Shown: one piece after another, positions 32,240 through 42,307 of the stretch
Numbering within the stretch: the first letter of the stretch is position 1
Layout: each line of letters starts with the position of its first letter
NCBI GenBank assembly: GCA_963921795.1
Contig: OY997661.1
Span: 37,084,970 to 37,148,969 of the forward strand
Length of the DNA stretch: 64,000 nt
Direction: 5' to 3'
From: Nannobrachium achirus
Lineage: Eukaryota > Chordata > Actinopteri > Myctophiformes > Myctophidae
Position numbers and translations under genes: made by a program
The notes under the pieces: generated by a model
What the model was told of the DNA's origin: nothing
What the model saw: the letters and a program-made list of their open reading frames with translations, nothing else
The model's database searches: none

Positions 32240-32494
32240 ATTTGATCCTAGAGAGTCCTGTACTTCCTGTGCCAAAGGGAGGTACCGCCACACTGCGCTG
32301 CCTGTACAAAGACCAGACAACTGGTAATCCATCCTCCAACCTCCCAGCTAGTTTCTATAGAAACGGATCCCTCTTCAGCACTGAGTCTACAGGACAGATG
32401 ACCATCCTCCATGTCTCCAAGTCTGATGAAGGATTCTACAAGTGTTCCATCTCTGGCCGTGGAGAGTCACCAGAGAACTGCGTGGAAGTGAGAG
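32240..32494 (+). CDS. Receptor exon: Ig domain D2 (unit 2)
   Basis: Encodes DLILESPVLPVPKGGTATLRC...FYRNGSLFS...SKSDEGFYKCSISG and ends ENCVEVRG. It keeps the LPVP that unit 1 has shortened to LVP. Acceptor GTTCTAG, donor GAGAG|GTAAGA, phase 1. Confidence 0.9.
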
Positions 32495-32651
32495 GTAAGA
32501 TAGTGTAAAGTAATGCTATATAAATAAAATAAATAAAATAAAATAAATATAAGATAACAAGATAAAAGCCCCACTAGCTGCATTGCTATACTCCATATGA
32601 TCAAAGATTGTTTTGACCAACCTACCATCTTATCCACATTGTCCATCCTTA

Positions 32652-32802
32652 AGGCCTCTCCATACTCTCTCCGAACACCAAACTTTTCAACAGAAAGGTC
32701 CGTTTCAACTACAAAATGACGTCGCTCGTAACTTCTGAATAGCATTACCCCGAAAGCTGCACGTCGAAAGCTTTGGTGGTCGGAGAGAGTATGGACAGGC
32801 CT
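32652..32802. mobile_element. 151 bp MITE with TTA target duplication
   Basis: Ends AGGCCTCTCCATACTCTCTC and GAGAGTATGGACAGGCCT, flanked on both sides by TTA (32649-32651, 32803-32805). The paralogous intron at 30781-30810 reads CATCCTTAGATTCCC, the exact empty site. TTA duplications point to PIF/Harbinger. Confidence 0.85.
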
Positions 32803-33004
32803 TTAGATTCCCACAGTCTCACTAGCAGAGCTGAAAATAAATAAACCTAATCTGAATCCTTGGTGCTTCTGTCTTACTATTCAAAATGTAAATGTGTAAA
32901 TGTCTCCTGAGAATTAATGGATTTGTTATTGTTATTATGATTGAAGCGATTCACAGTTCTATAAATGTGTGTTTAAGCGGAATCTGTGTCTCATTGTGCT
33001 TCAG

Positions 33005-33139
33005 ATTCTTCAACCAACAACAAGGACCAATCAGACTCTCTCTCTTCCTCTGTGCCTTATTATGTCTATCCTCTGGTGGGGTCTGGGGTCTGTTTCCTTC
33101 TGCTGCTCCTGGGTCTGTTTCTGTGGAAGAAATACAGAG
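33005..33139 (+). CDS. Receptor exon: stalk and transmembrane segment
   Basis: Encodes a Ser-rich stalk (DSSTNNKDQSDSLSSSVP), then YYVYPLVGSGVCFLLLLLGL and FLWKKYRG: one hydrophobic helix of about 20 residues and a basic stop-transfer. No charged residue lies within the helix, so association with an adaptor such as FcR-gamma is not indicated. This fits a receptor that signals through its own tail. Acceptor CTTCAG, donor AGAG|GTATGC, followed at once by (CA)n. Confidence 0.92.
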
Positions 33140-33143
33140 GTAT

Positions 33144-33234
<91 letters not shown>
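33144..33234. repeat. (CA)n microsatellite after TM exon donor
   Basis: About 45 CA steps starting five bases after the 5' splice site. Confidence 0.95.
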
Positions 33235-33235
<1 letters not shown>

Positions 33236-33346
33236 GAACATACAGAAACAACAGAAAGCAGTAATGAAGGAAGCAGGATTAAAGGATTGAGTTAAAACAA
33301 CTGGTACAACTTTGTTCTCTTTTTTTATTATTTTTTTATTTTTCAG

Positions 33347-33362
33347 ATCCATGTTGTCTCAC
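33347..33362 (+). CDS. Receptor tail micro-exon, 16 nt (a)
   Basis: ATCCATGTTGTCTCAC between TTTTTCAG and GTAAGT. It takes phase 1 to phase 2 and encodes DPCCL(T). It needs a phase-2 partner, which the next exon provides. Confidence 0.7.
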
Positions 33363-33491
33363 GTAAGTTTTACTCTGTCTATTCATCAACATCACAGCAG
33401 ATTACATCTATTTTTATACTTCATTCATGATATGTTTTTTGAGCTTATAATACATTATAAAGGCGACCTTAATATTGTTTTTTAATAGCAG

Positions 33492-33601
33492 ACGTCAGGG
33501 AACCAATCAGAACTCAGCGGGAAGCCAGACAACCAATCCAGGCCCAGCTGCAGTAGCCCAGAGTGGGGATGGTGATGATGTTTACTGCCCATTGCAGCAT
33601 G
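33492..33601 (+). CDS. Receptor tail exon with DDVYCPL (copy 1)
   Basis: Encodes (T)RQGTNQNSAGSQTTNPGP, then GDGDDVYCPLQHG; phase 2 to phase 1. The tyrosine site DVYCPL has the Y-x-x-L half of an ITIM but Asp at -2, so it is ITIM-like only. A near-identical exon lies at 37291. Confidence 0.82.
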
Positions 33602-33815
33602 GTCAGTCTTTCAACCAATCAGTTTCTTTATTTTATTAAACAAATAACCTCCTCCACTGATCAATCAGTGAATGTTGTTTTTGGAAGTACCTTAACGTCT
33701 GTTTTGTGCTTGTGTTGTTCTTAATTAGCAGAATAATTACTTAAATCGAAACCATGATTGAAATAATGTCACATTAATGCTAACAATCACATTAATGGTT
33801 TTTATTTATCTTCAG

Positions 33816-33866
33816 GTGACACACATGTGTATGGAGTCATAAGTCACCCTGATGACTATGAAAATG
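33816..33866 (+). CDS. Receptor tail exon with THVYGVI and DDYENG (copy 1)
   Basis: Encodes GDTHVYGVISHPDDYENG, symmetric phase 1. HVYGVI is ITIM-like; YENG fits the Y-x-N pattern bound by Grb2-type SH2 domains. Confidence 0.82.
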
Positions 33867-34670
33867 GTACAGTATATGCTTCTTAAAAATCCAATCAAAC
33901 AGTCCTGTGCCCGGGTTGCCTGGCGCTGCCTGCCTCTATCACACACACCACTACCGCCAGGGGGTGTTGCTGTGTTCGGTCTGGTTTATTAACCAGGCAA
34001 CTGCCCGGGGGGTTGCGATGAGGGATTGATATAGGAGTCTCAGAAGTAATGTTGGAGAACCCAGACTGGTGCCCATTGGGCAGAATAGTACCATCTACGC
34101 ACAACTGGACATCGTCTGTCTGGCTGGGCACTCTTTTATGCCCATATATGGTGTTCCGTGTCCAGGCCAGTCTGTGATGTCATCTCCAAATGTGGGCACT
34201 GTAGTGATGTCAGTCACTTTGAATAGTTTCATGTGTTGTTATGTAAGGGATAATTGACGGGTCGCCGCTCATCATTACAGTTACTGCATCGTCTGATTCT
34301 CGCTTCAATTGTTTTCAGATACATTCTTGAGACGTTGAGTTGTAAATTACATTGTGTGTTTGTTTACATGGTTGTCATGTTGGATACATCATAAAATTCA
34401 AGTAGAGGTCTGTTATTGAGCCCATTGGTCATTCACCAGAAATAACACACAGCTGAATGCAGCGATTGACCAATCAGAATAGAGCATTCAACCAAGCCGT
34501 GTAATAATGAATATTAATGAACTTCATCAACAGCACCAGGAGTGTCTCCTTGCAGCACTCCACATTGATGTTAAAACTCCTCACTTACCGTCCGGTTTCA
34601 TCACCTTGGCTCTCGTTCCTGTGTACATGGTCCTAATATAATGTCTGGGAGTAGGCTGGGAGGAACATTG
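33867..34670. other. Intron with repeat debris
   Basis: 33905-34100 carries a repeat piece (GTTGCCTGGCGCTGCC, GGGTGTTGCTG) absent from the paralogous intron at 37692-37810. 34135-34200 has one CCATATATGG unit. No further exon was recognised. Confidence 0.45.
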
Positions 34671-35852
34671 TACAGATCAATCTCAGAAAATTTGAATATT
34701 GTTCATTTTCCTCTATAATATAATTATTCTTTTTAAACTTTCATATGTTCTAGATTCATGTTTCATGCAGTGAATTATTCAAAATTATTTTTGAAGCGGT
34801 GAAAACCGCTTGCAAGAAGTGGCTTTGTCCGTCTTGTGCGTCCCGATGTGAGGACTGGTCAAGCTTCACGTGACAATTTGGCCCTCCAGATAAAACCAGG
34901 CATTCAAAATTCATAAAAATATAGAACTAAAGCACATAGAAAGTATAGATCTTAGCTCATAGCTCTAGAACACATATTCACCGCTTCACTTCGAACCGAG
35001 GTTAGATTCTTTTGTTTGAATTTTGATTTTATGGCATACAGCTCATGAAAACTAAAATTCCATATCTCATAATGTTAGATTATTACACACGACCACTCAA
35101 AAGAAGGATGTGCAGCAAAAACAGCATTGCATTGTATTGGTGGTGTTGGTCCAGTGTGTTTTATAAAGTTCAAAGTGAATACAGCCATCTACCCGGGGAT
35201 CTTAGAGCACTGTGTGCTTTCGTACATCAAAAAGCTTTATGGAGATGATGATTTCTTTTAGTCAGAAGCACTTGGTACCTGCCCACAGAGCCAAAACTAC
35301 TAGTAACAGGTGCACTGACCATGGTATTAATGGGCTGAACTGACCAGCCAACTGTCCTGACCTGAACCCCACAGGGAATCTGTGTTTTATTGTCAAGAGG
35401 AAGATGACAGACACCAGACTCAACCACATAGATGAGCTTAAGGCCTCTATCAAAGCAAACCTGAGCTTCCATAACACCTTAGCAGTACCACAGACTGATC
35501 ACCTTCATGCCACGCCCCATTGATGAAGACGTTTGTTCAACAGTATTCCAGACCAAAGTACTGAGTGCATAAATTAACATAACCTTTCAGAAGTTTGACA
35601 TTGCTGTATTATAAATCCTTCTTTTGAGTGGTCGTGTGTAATATTCTAATATTATGAGATGTGGAATTTTTGGTTTTTATGAGCTGTATGGAGTGTATGC
35701 CATAAAAATCAAAATTTAAACAAAAAAAGGTTCTGAATAATTCACTGCATGCACCATGAATCTAGAATATATGAAAGTTTAAAAAGAATAATTATATTAA
35801 AGAAGAAAATTTACTTTTACACAATATTCTAATTTGCTGAGATTGATCTGTA
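34671..35852 (+). mobile_element. Tc1-like DNA transposon, dead
   Basis: Long inverted repeats: ACAGATCAATCTCAG (34672) against CTGAGATTGATCTGT (35838-35852), with a second shared block (ACACGACCACTCAAAAG, 35085 and 35620). The middle, in mixed frames, reads LYGDDDFF, WPANCPDLNPTGN, RKMTDTRLNHIDELKASIK and MPRPIDEDV, the C-terminal half of a Tc1 transposase. Several stops and frameshifts occur and the N-terminal half is missing, so it cannot be autonomous. Confidence 0.82.
34793..34987. mobile_element. 195 bp MITE nested in Tc1 left inverted repeat
   Basis: GAAGCGGTGA at the left and TCACCGCTTC at the right. It interrupts the Tc1 left repeat, whose uninterrupted partner is at 35715-35745. 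Confidence 0.7.
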
Positions 35853-35891
35853 GGCCTTGATAATTTCCATCATTACATTTCTGTGTAGAGC

Positions 35892-36108
35892 AGTGGTTCT
35901 CAAAGTGGGGTCTTCTTGGGAGGGTTCCAGGGGTCCCCAGCAAAAGTAGATAATATAGCGTCACAATCATTTTTAACCACTTTAGCCATATTTTATACTT
36001 TGGCTTCTCAAACATAGCAGATCTACAAGATCATAGTGTGAGCTTGTACAGTATCTGCTATTTTCTAAATAGCACAACCTTCATAAATCTTCAGAATCTA
36101 GAATAAAT
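35892..36108. mobile_element. hAT MITE fragment with nested hairpin
   Basis: Left end GCAGTGGTTCTCAAAGTGGGG. The hairpin AGCAGATCTAC...GTGAGCTTGTACAGTATCTGCTATTTT spans 36011-36066. No right end was recognised. Confidence 0.5.
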
Positions 36109-36360
36109 CTTTAGAACTACTGTAGAGAGTCCAGTGGCTTCTTGAAGTCGATGAAGCACATCACTACCTTTAGGTTGCTCCTCTTCACTTCTTTGATGAT
36201 TCTCCATAAGGCAACCAACCATCTGTATGGGGTTTCTCCCCTCTCCAAATCCATTTAGGTTTTCGATATAGGGGTCACAGTACTGTGACAGTAGACAGTT
36301 GTTCTGTTTTGAGAGATCTCCAGGGGATTTCTCTACTGGGATGATGTGAGAGAGAGACTA
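36109..36360 (-). pseudogene. LINE reverse-transcriptase fragment
   Basis: The minus strand gives LWRIIKEVKRSNLKVVMCF followed by IDFKKPLDSL, the RT A-motif region of an APE-type LINE (usual FIDFKKAFD). The rest is frameshifted. Part of it is duplicated at 37830-37970. Confidence 0.6.
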
Positions 36361-36743
36361 TGGGGCCCTATTTTTGCCGGTGCCTTACCCCTTATGCTTT
36401 TTTTTTGTCTTTTTTTATATTTTGAAAAACATTTTTAAATACTTGAAATAGCTGATCTATAAGCTTACTATATATCGATGATTGGCTACTTGGAAGTGTT
36501 TTAAAATTATAAAAAAAGGCAAAGAAGTGTGGGATGAGGGGTAAGGTGCCGACAAAAATAGGGCCCCATGTTTCCACCGTGTTGTTTTCCATGAGAGGCT
36601 GGTTGCAGGTCTCTAGGGTTTTGTTTTGTTTACTGTGTTGATATCAGGTCGTTCACACACAAAGAAACTGATACAAGATGATACTTGCATGGTTTTATTT
36701 GGTTCAAATATTTAATTTATCAATTATTGTTTTTAATTTACAG

Positions 36744-36759
36744 TTCCAGCTCATGTCGT
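36744..36759 (+). CDS. Receptor tail micro-exon, 16 nt (b)
   Basis: TTCCAGCTCATGTCGT between ATTTACAG and GTAAGT; phase 1 to 2; encodes (G)VPAHV. It would pair with the phase-2 exon at 37291. Confidence 0.65.
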
Positions 36760-37080
36760 GTAAGTACAATATTGATTTTGTCAACATGAAAGCATGTACC
36801 GGTATATTACATCTTGTTTACTTCATTTCTGAGAAATGTTTGTCTTTTAATTACCTGACCTTAATATAAAGTGTTACCGTTTTTGAGCGGTGGTCACACC
36901 GTCTCCATAGCGTGGCCGTGTGTGTATCTATGTATGTGGGTCCGTATGTAGCCTAAGTACCCCTGGTGACCAGAGAGGTGCTGTTGAGTCTAGTCTGCCC
37001 TGAGCATCAACTGCAATACCAGTGGTGGCCTGAGTGACATGGATGGATGGATGGCTCTCTCTCTCACACGCAAGCAAGCA

Positions 37081-37135
37081 CCCCCCCCCCCCCCCCCCCC
37101 CCCCCCATATTATTATTATTATTATTATTACCCTA
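37081..37135. repeat. Poly-C and (ATT)n tracts
   Basis: About 26 C followed by (TTA)n, inside the intron between tail exons. Confidence 0.9.
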
Positions 37136-37290
37136 AATATTTTTTAAAAATATATATTTAATCTTTTTTATTATAATTATAATTATTATTATATATTTGT
37201 TTTGCTGTTGCGCAGCCTCCACGACCACCGCTCAGTTCACACGGGTGTGATTTTTTTTTTTTTATATATATCTTCGTTTTTTAATAGCAG

Positions 37291-37397
37291 ACTTCAGGGA
37301 ACCAATCAGAACTCAGCGGGAAGCCAGACAACCAATCCAGGCCTAGCTGTAGCCCAGAGTGGTGATGGTGATGATGTTTACTGCCCATTGCAGCACG
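37291..37397 (+). CDS. Receptor tail exon with DDVYCPL (copy 2)
   Basis: Near-identical to 33492-33601 but three bases shorter (GLAVAQS for GPAAVAQS). Phase 2 to 1. Retains DDVYCPLQHG. Confidence 0.8.
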
Positions 37398-37646
37398 GTC
37401 TGTCTTTCAACCAATCAGTTTCTTTATTTTTTATTTTTTCAATCTACATTAATTTGGAATTTAAAATTAAACAAATAACCTGCTCCACTGATCAATCAAT
37501 GAATGTTGTTTTTGGAAGTACCTTAACGTCTGTTCTGTGCTTGTGTTGTTCTTAATTAGCAGAATAATTACTTGAATCGAAACCATGTTTGAAATAATGT
37601 CACATTAATGCTAATAATCACATTAATGGTTTTTATTTATCTTTAG

Positions 37647-37691
37647 GTGACACACATGTGTATGGAGTCATAAGTCACCCTGATGAAAATG
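37647..37691 (+). CDS. Receptor tail exon with THVYGVI (copy 2)
   Basis: GDTHVYGVISHPDENG. An in-frame six-base loss relative to 33816-33866 removes the Asp-Tyr of DDYENG, so the YxN site is gone while HVYGVI stays. Symmetric phase 1. Confidence 0.8.
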
Positions 37692-38359
37692 GTACAGTAT
37701 ATGCTTTTAAAAAATCCAATCAAACTAGTCCTGTGCCCGGGGGGTTGCGATGAGGGATTGAATGTATAGGAGTCTCAGAAGTAATGTTGGAGAACCCAGA
37801 CCGGTGCCCATTGGCCAGAATAGCCACTTTGAATAGCCAACCATCTGTATGGGAGTTCTCCCCTCTCCAAATCCATTTCGATTTTCGATATAGGGGTCAC
37901 AGTACTGTGACAGTAGACAGTTGTTCTGTTTTGAGAGATCTCCCGGTGATTTTTCTACTGAGATGATGTGAGAGAGAGACTAGTTTTGCCGGTGCCTTAC
38001 CCCTTATACTTCTAGCCTTTTTTTTTCTATTTTTTTGAAATTTTTAAATAATTTCTATAAGCCAATCTATAAGCTCACTATATATCAATGATTGGCTACT
38101 TGGAAGTGTTTTGAAATGTTTTTCGAATAGTAACAAAAGGCAAAGAAGTTTAGGTAAGGCACCACGAAAATAGGGTCCCATGTTTCCACCGTGTTGTTTT
38201 CCATGAGAGGCTGGTTCCAGGTCTCCAAGGTTTTGTTTTGTTTACTGTGTTGACATCATGTCCTTCACACACTTTAATTTGAAGAAACTGATATAAGATG
38301 ATGCATGTTTTTATTTGGATACAATATTTAAGTTATCACTTATTGTTTTTAATTTGCAG

Positions 38360-38375
38360 TTCCAGCTCATGTCAC
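38360..38375 (+). CDS. Receptor tail micro-exon, 16 nt (c)
   Basis: TTCCAGCTCATGTCAC between TTTGCAG and GTAAGT; phase 1 to 2; VPAHV(T). The next exon supplies phase 2 to 1. Confidence 0.7.
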
Positions 38376-38468
38376 GTAAGTACAATATTGATTTTTTTCA
38401 ACATGAAAGCAGTATATTAGATCTTGTTTATACTTAATTTCTGATAAATATTTGTCTTTTAATTACAG

Positions 38469-38497
38469 ACCCATTGACGCTGATGAATATGAAAATG
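38469..38497 (+). CDS. Receptor tail exon, 29 nt, DEYENG
   Basis: Encodes (T)PIDADEYENG between ATTACAG and GTAACG; phase 2 to 1. Carries a second YENG site. Confidence 0.7.
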
Positions 38498-38683
38498 GTA
38501 ACGTTTGTATTTTAAACATCCAATTGACTGATTTCATCTAATTTAACACAAAGAAAAAATTGATATAAAACACGAATAACAAACTGATATAAAACACAAA
38601 GAAGGAACTAATATAAAATGATAATTGTATGTTTTTATTTGGTTCAAATATTTAAGTTATCACTTATTGTTTTTAATTTACAG

Positions 38684-38699
38684 TTCCAGCTCGTGTCAC
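38684..38699 (+). CDS. Receptor tail micro-exon, 16 nt (d)
   Basis: TTCCAGCTCGTGTCAC between TTTACAG and GTAAGT; VPARV(T), phase 1 to 2. No phase-2-to-1 exon follows it; the only downstream acceptor that fits is the stop-containing exon at 39685. Confidence 0.65.
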
Positions 38700-38788
38700 G
38701 TAAGTACAATATTGCTTTTGTCAACATGAAAGCAGTATATTACATCTTGTTTCTACTTCATTATATCATTCATATATGTACACTGCGT

Positions 38789-38938
38789 GTTTTTTGTTTT
38801 TGCATTCCGAAGACAATAATTTGATTACAATAAATGTACCCTCATTGATTCCGGATCTGGAATTATTGTGGGTACATTTACTATAATCAATATTTTTGTC
38901 TTAGGAATGCATCAAAAAACAAAAAATATTACTGAACT
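38789..38938. mobile_element. ~150 bp palindromic MITE in tail intron
   Basis: TTTGCATTCCGAAGACAATA and GTACATTT pair with AAATGTACCC and GTCTTAGGAATGCA in inverted order around a short centre. Confidence 0.65.
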
Positions 38939-39039
38939 CAAGTCTCCATGGCGTGAGGAAGCGATAGGACAAAGATCAGGCTGAAAAAAGTCAGGCTGAT
39001 GTGGAAAAAACAGCAGAACCTGTTCTTTACCATGCTGTG

Positions 39040-39365
39040 CAGGCTGAGGGTTCACTCATCAGCCTGGTTTAAATAAAGGAGAACAGTTATATAATGTTTA
39101 AAAACTAATTATAAAAGTTTCAATTATAAGTTGTGTATTTAACATATTCAGCGCAGGTCAGAAATAGAGGGTATGCACTTGACATCATCATACCTTGAAG
39201 TTATGCGGGAACGCCTACTGAGAGGCAAAAAACAGAGTCAGTAGGAGTCATGAGGAGTCATAGGAGTCTGTAGGAGTGAGGAGGAGTCAGGACGAGTTTC
39301 CCAACGAGCCCTTCCAAACTCCAATGATTTATGTTGCTTTATGTATTGCCACTCAGTCTAGATCA
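39040..39365. repeat. Segment duplicated at 47270-47580
   Basis: TGAGGGTTCACTCATCAGCC ... CAACTCCAATG/GTTTTATG and TTTTGCCACTCA are shared in the same order. No exon in either copy was recognised. Confidence 0.7.
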
Positions 39366-39684
39366 GAAAGACACCCTAAGGGTGAAAATCTACCTCACCC
39401 TGAAGTGTAGTGTCTCAGTAAAGTCTTAATGGTATGAACTCTATACCAGGAGAGCCAGCATGGGTCTTGGGGGGAGGAGGTTCTGGGACAGTGTTGGACC
39501 TGGTATGACATTCCATCTTAGAGTCTGAATATGCTGATGTACCTAAATGTGTGTCTGTGTATTGTAACATCATAACATGTGTTCAAAATGATCTGTTATA
39601 TTAGTCATTTAGTCTGTGTTGGAGACCTTATAATAATAAGCACACAATGTCGTTGTGTGAATGTTGTGTTTTATTGTGTTACAG

Positions 39685-39721
39685 ATGGAGACATTTGAGC
39701 GAAGCACAGAGTCCACTGTGA
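39685..39721 (+). CDS. Candidate terminal tail exon (short-tail isoform)
   Basis: After acceptor TGTGTTACAG the sequence reads (T)WRHLSEAQSPL then TGA in phase 2. Joined from a phase-1 exon it reads DGDI then TGA. Either way it ends translation, before any consensus ITIM. The exon would extend into the following DNA as 3' UTR. No homology supports it; the evidence is splice site and phase only. Confidence 0.35.
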
Positions 39722-40004
39722 AAGTGAAAGGTCACTTACCTTGCATGCATGCACGCACGCGCAAATGAGTCTGATTTCCTACTGGGTTTATATTTTATTT
39801 AAACCCAGTAGGTGTCTGGCTGTCTACCCAAAGCAGACACTTTGGGCAGCATGGGGACAAAAAGCCAAATCAACCAACCATGTGTACATATATAAACACA
39901 GCATATGCATCTGGTACAGTATATGTACAGGGTACAAGAATAGCTGTTGATGTAGCCTACAGTTATGACTGTGTGGCCTTGAGAGATGTAGGGCCTAGGC
40001 AATG

Positions 40005-40052
40005 CACACACACACACGCACGCACGCACACACACACACACAGACGCACGCA

Positions 40053-40090
<38 letters not shown>
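40005..40090. repeat. (CA)n/(CACG)n microsatellite
   Basis: Imperfect CA tract with CACGCACG interruptions. Confidence 0.92.
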
Positions 40091-40092
<2 letters not shown>

Positions 40093-40576
40093 TCTAGAGC
40101 ATCTAGTTTCCATGATCTGGTGTTTTCTAGCTAAGATTTCAAAAGGGTCAACGGGTTCGAAAATGATTATGTAAAAATACTTTGTATGTCTGATAAAATT
40201 AATATCAAATATCTAAATACTGAATCGAGCAACTTAAAACGGTCTGGGGTGTTCACAAAAGCCTGAGTAGTCGATAAAATGACAGATTGTTTTAAAGTGA
40301 AGTATCCCTTTGACCACTTGAACCAAATCATCCCCATTCATTCCAGTGAAATTGGTTCTGAGCCACACAAAGACATACAAGCTAGTGAAGCTATAGGCTG
40401 CTGGTGTATTGATTAATAGTTATAGCAATAAGCCAGATTATATTCTGTACATACGTACATACATTATTTTGTTTTGATTGTATTGTTTTCTCTTGCCGAT
40501 AAAGACCCTTTGAATTGAATTGTTGAATTGATTCTTCTGGGATCTAATTAATCAGACCATTAGAAAGTGCCATGCA

Positions 40577-40971
40577 CAGTGGTGGAAAAAGTACCCAAAT
40601 GTTTTACTTACATAAATTAAAAGTCTCAATACTGCAATGTAGAAATGCTCTGTTACAAGCAAAGGTCCAGAATTCAAAATATACTTACAGTACAGTACCA
40701 AAGGTAAAGGTACTACTCATTATGCAGAATGTCCCATTTAAAGTTTTCAAACAAATAAAAAAAATAGCAGATCTCACAATTGTGAGCTTGTAGATCGTCT
40801 ATTTTCAAATAGCCAAAATGTATATGGTTGAAGTGGTTAATAATAAATGAATCTAAAAAGATTTCAAATAAATGTAGTGGAGTAAAAGTACAGCATTTGG
40901 ATCCGAGATGTAGTGAATAAAAGTAAATGTACAGTACTTAAGTAAATGCACTCAGTTACTTTCCACCACTG
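40577..40971. mobile_element. hAT MITE (CAGTGGTGGAAAAAGTAC ends)
   Basis: Left CAGTGGTGGAAAAAGTACCC, right GTTACTTTCCACCACTG. It contains the hairpin at 40761-40806 (AATAGCAGATCTCACAATTG...GTAGATCGTCTATTTT). A related copy lies at about 54325-54745. Confidence 0.8.
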
Positions 40972-41376
40972 GGCACTGGATACACACACCTGATCTAACG
41001 AGTCACACTAGCTTGTAACAGGAAAGGTGGGCACCAAAACATTCTGGGCACTCTGTAAAACTGAGCACCTTGTAAAAAGTGGGCTCTTTAAGACCTACCC
41101 ATGCCCCACACCCAAACCTGTTTACTGTAAATATCAATTGTTTTCTGTTTTCAGATTTTCAACTGTTATTCTTTTTTCTTTTTCTTTTTTTTTGCATAGT
41201 ACTGTATATATTTGTTTGTCATTTAATATATCTATGAACTGAGTACAAAAGGACCCCATTGTAAACAAACCATTGTGGTTCTCTGTGTTCAAATCTTAAT
41301 AGTTGACCTTATATCTGAATTGTACTGTCCAACACACTGTCATGTGCTTTTCCTATGGAAACTTCTAATAAAGTAT

Positions 41377-41384
<8 letters not shown>

Positions 41385-41425
<41 letters not shown>

Positions 41426-41472
41426 TAATCAATCACTCTCACTCACTCACTCACTCACTCACTCACTCACTA
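41385..41472. repeat. (AATC)n(CTCA)n microsatellite
   Basis: Follows CTTCTAATAAAGTATTC, the 3' end of a LINE/SINE-like repeat also at 55270, 58080 and 58240. Confidence 0.9.
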
Positions 41473-42307
41473 GGGAAATCTGGGCACAAGGAAGACTGAG
41501 ACTGCACCCTGTAGCACACGCTTGTACAGTTTACTGAACCACATCTCCCATCTAGGCAACACATTAGGCTACATGTCACATGTGCAGTTCATGATCATAA
41601 CAGCACTGTATATTTCTTATTGCTTGTTTATATTATGGACTTGTTAAGCGTGTTTTGGCCTGATCAAGGTCATATGGCAGAAGGTTTGGCTTTTATTAAA
41701 GAAACTTTCTTTCATCCAGTTGTGCAGAACCATCTCCCCTCATAGATACTAGAACCCCAGGCAAAGAAATAAAGATGTGAATATAAGATCAGGCCTTTCT
41801 TGTTCTGTCATCTTTGGGAGTTGGGTGACACTGACGGTGGGGTCTCAAAATCAGGGCCGGATCTAGCCTGTAGTATGGGTGGGCAATGCACATTCGGGGG
41901 GCAAACCCCCTGCCCTGCTCGAAATTATATAAAAAAGCACACCTGAGTAAAATTCAACAGAATGAGTGAAATACAATGTAAAAATGATTACAAACACATT
42001 TTAACCATAATTGTCACAAAACACCTACACAATGAATACATTACATTGTGGACAAATGCGCACCAAATGTGCACGTTCATGTGCATTCAATTACCTCCAG
42101 GGTTAGGTTGGGGTCCCGAGTCAATCGAAGCATTATTTTGGGGTTGTGGGCTATAGGGATATATTTGTGCCAAATGTCCGTCCTCAGATTAAGGATTCTA
42201 GGATGCACTGAGGAACCTTTTCTCAAAGTATTGTGGTGCTATTTATGTCAATCCTTTCAACATTACTTCTGAGACTCCTAAATTCAATCCCTATAACAAA
42301 AAACATT

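Larger units (their letters stand above)
40310..41830. repeat. Segmental duplicate of 54000-55650
   Basis: Shared in order: CATTCCAGTGAAATTGGTTC, the GTGGAAAAAGTAC MITE, GTTTACTGTAAATATC, an (AATC)n tail, CTTGTACA.TT.ACTGAACC, and CAGGCCTTTCTTGTTCTGTC. The copies are clearly diverged. No gene in either. Confidence 0.75.
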
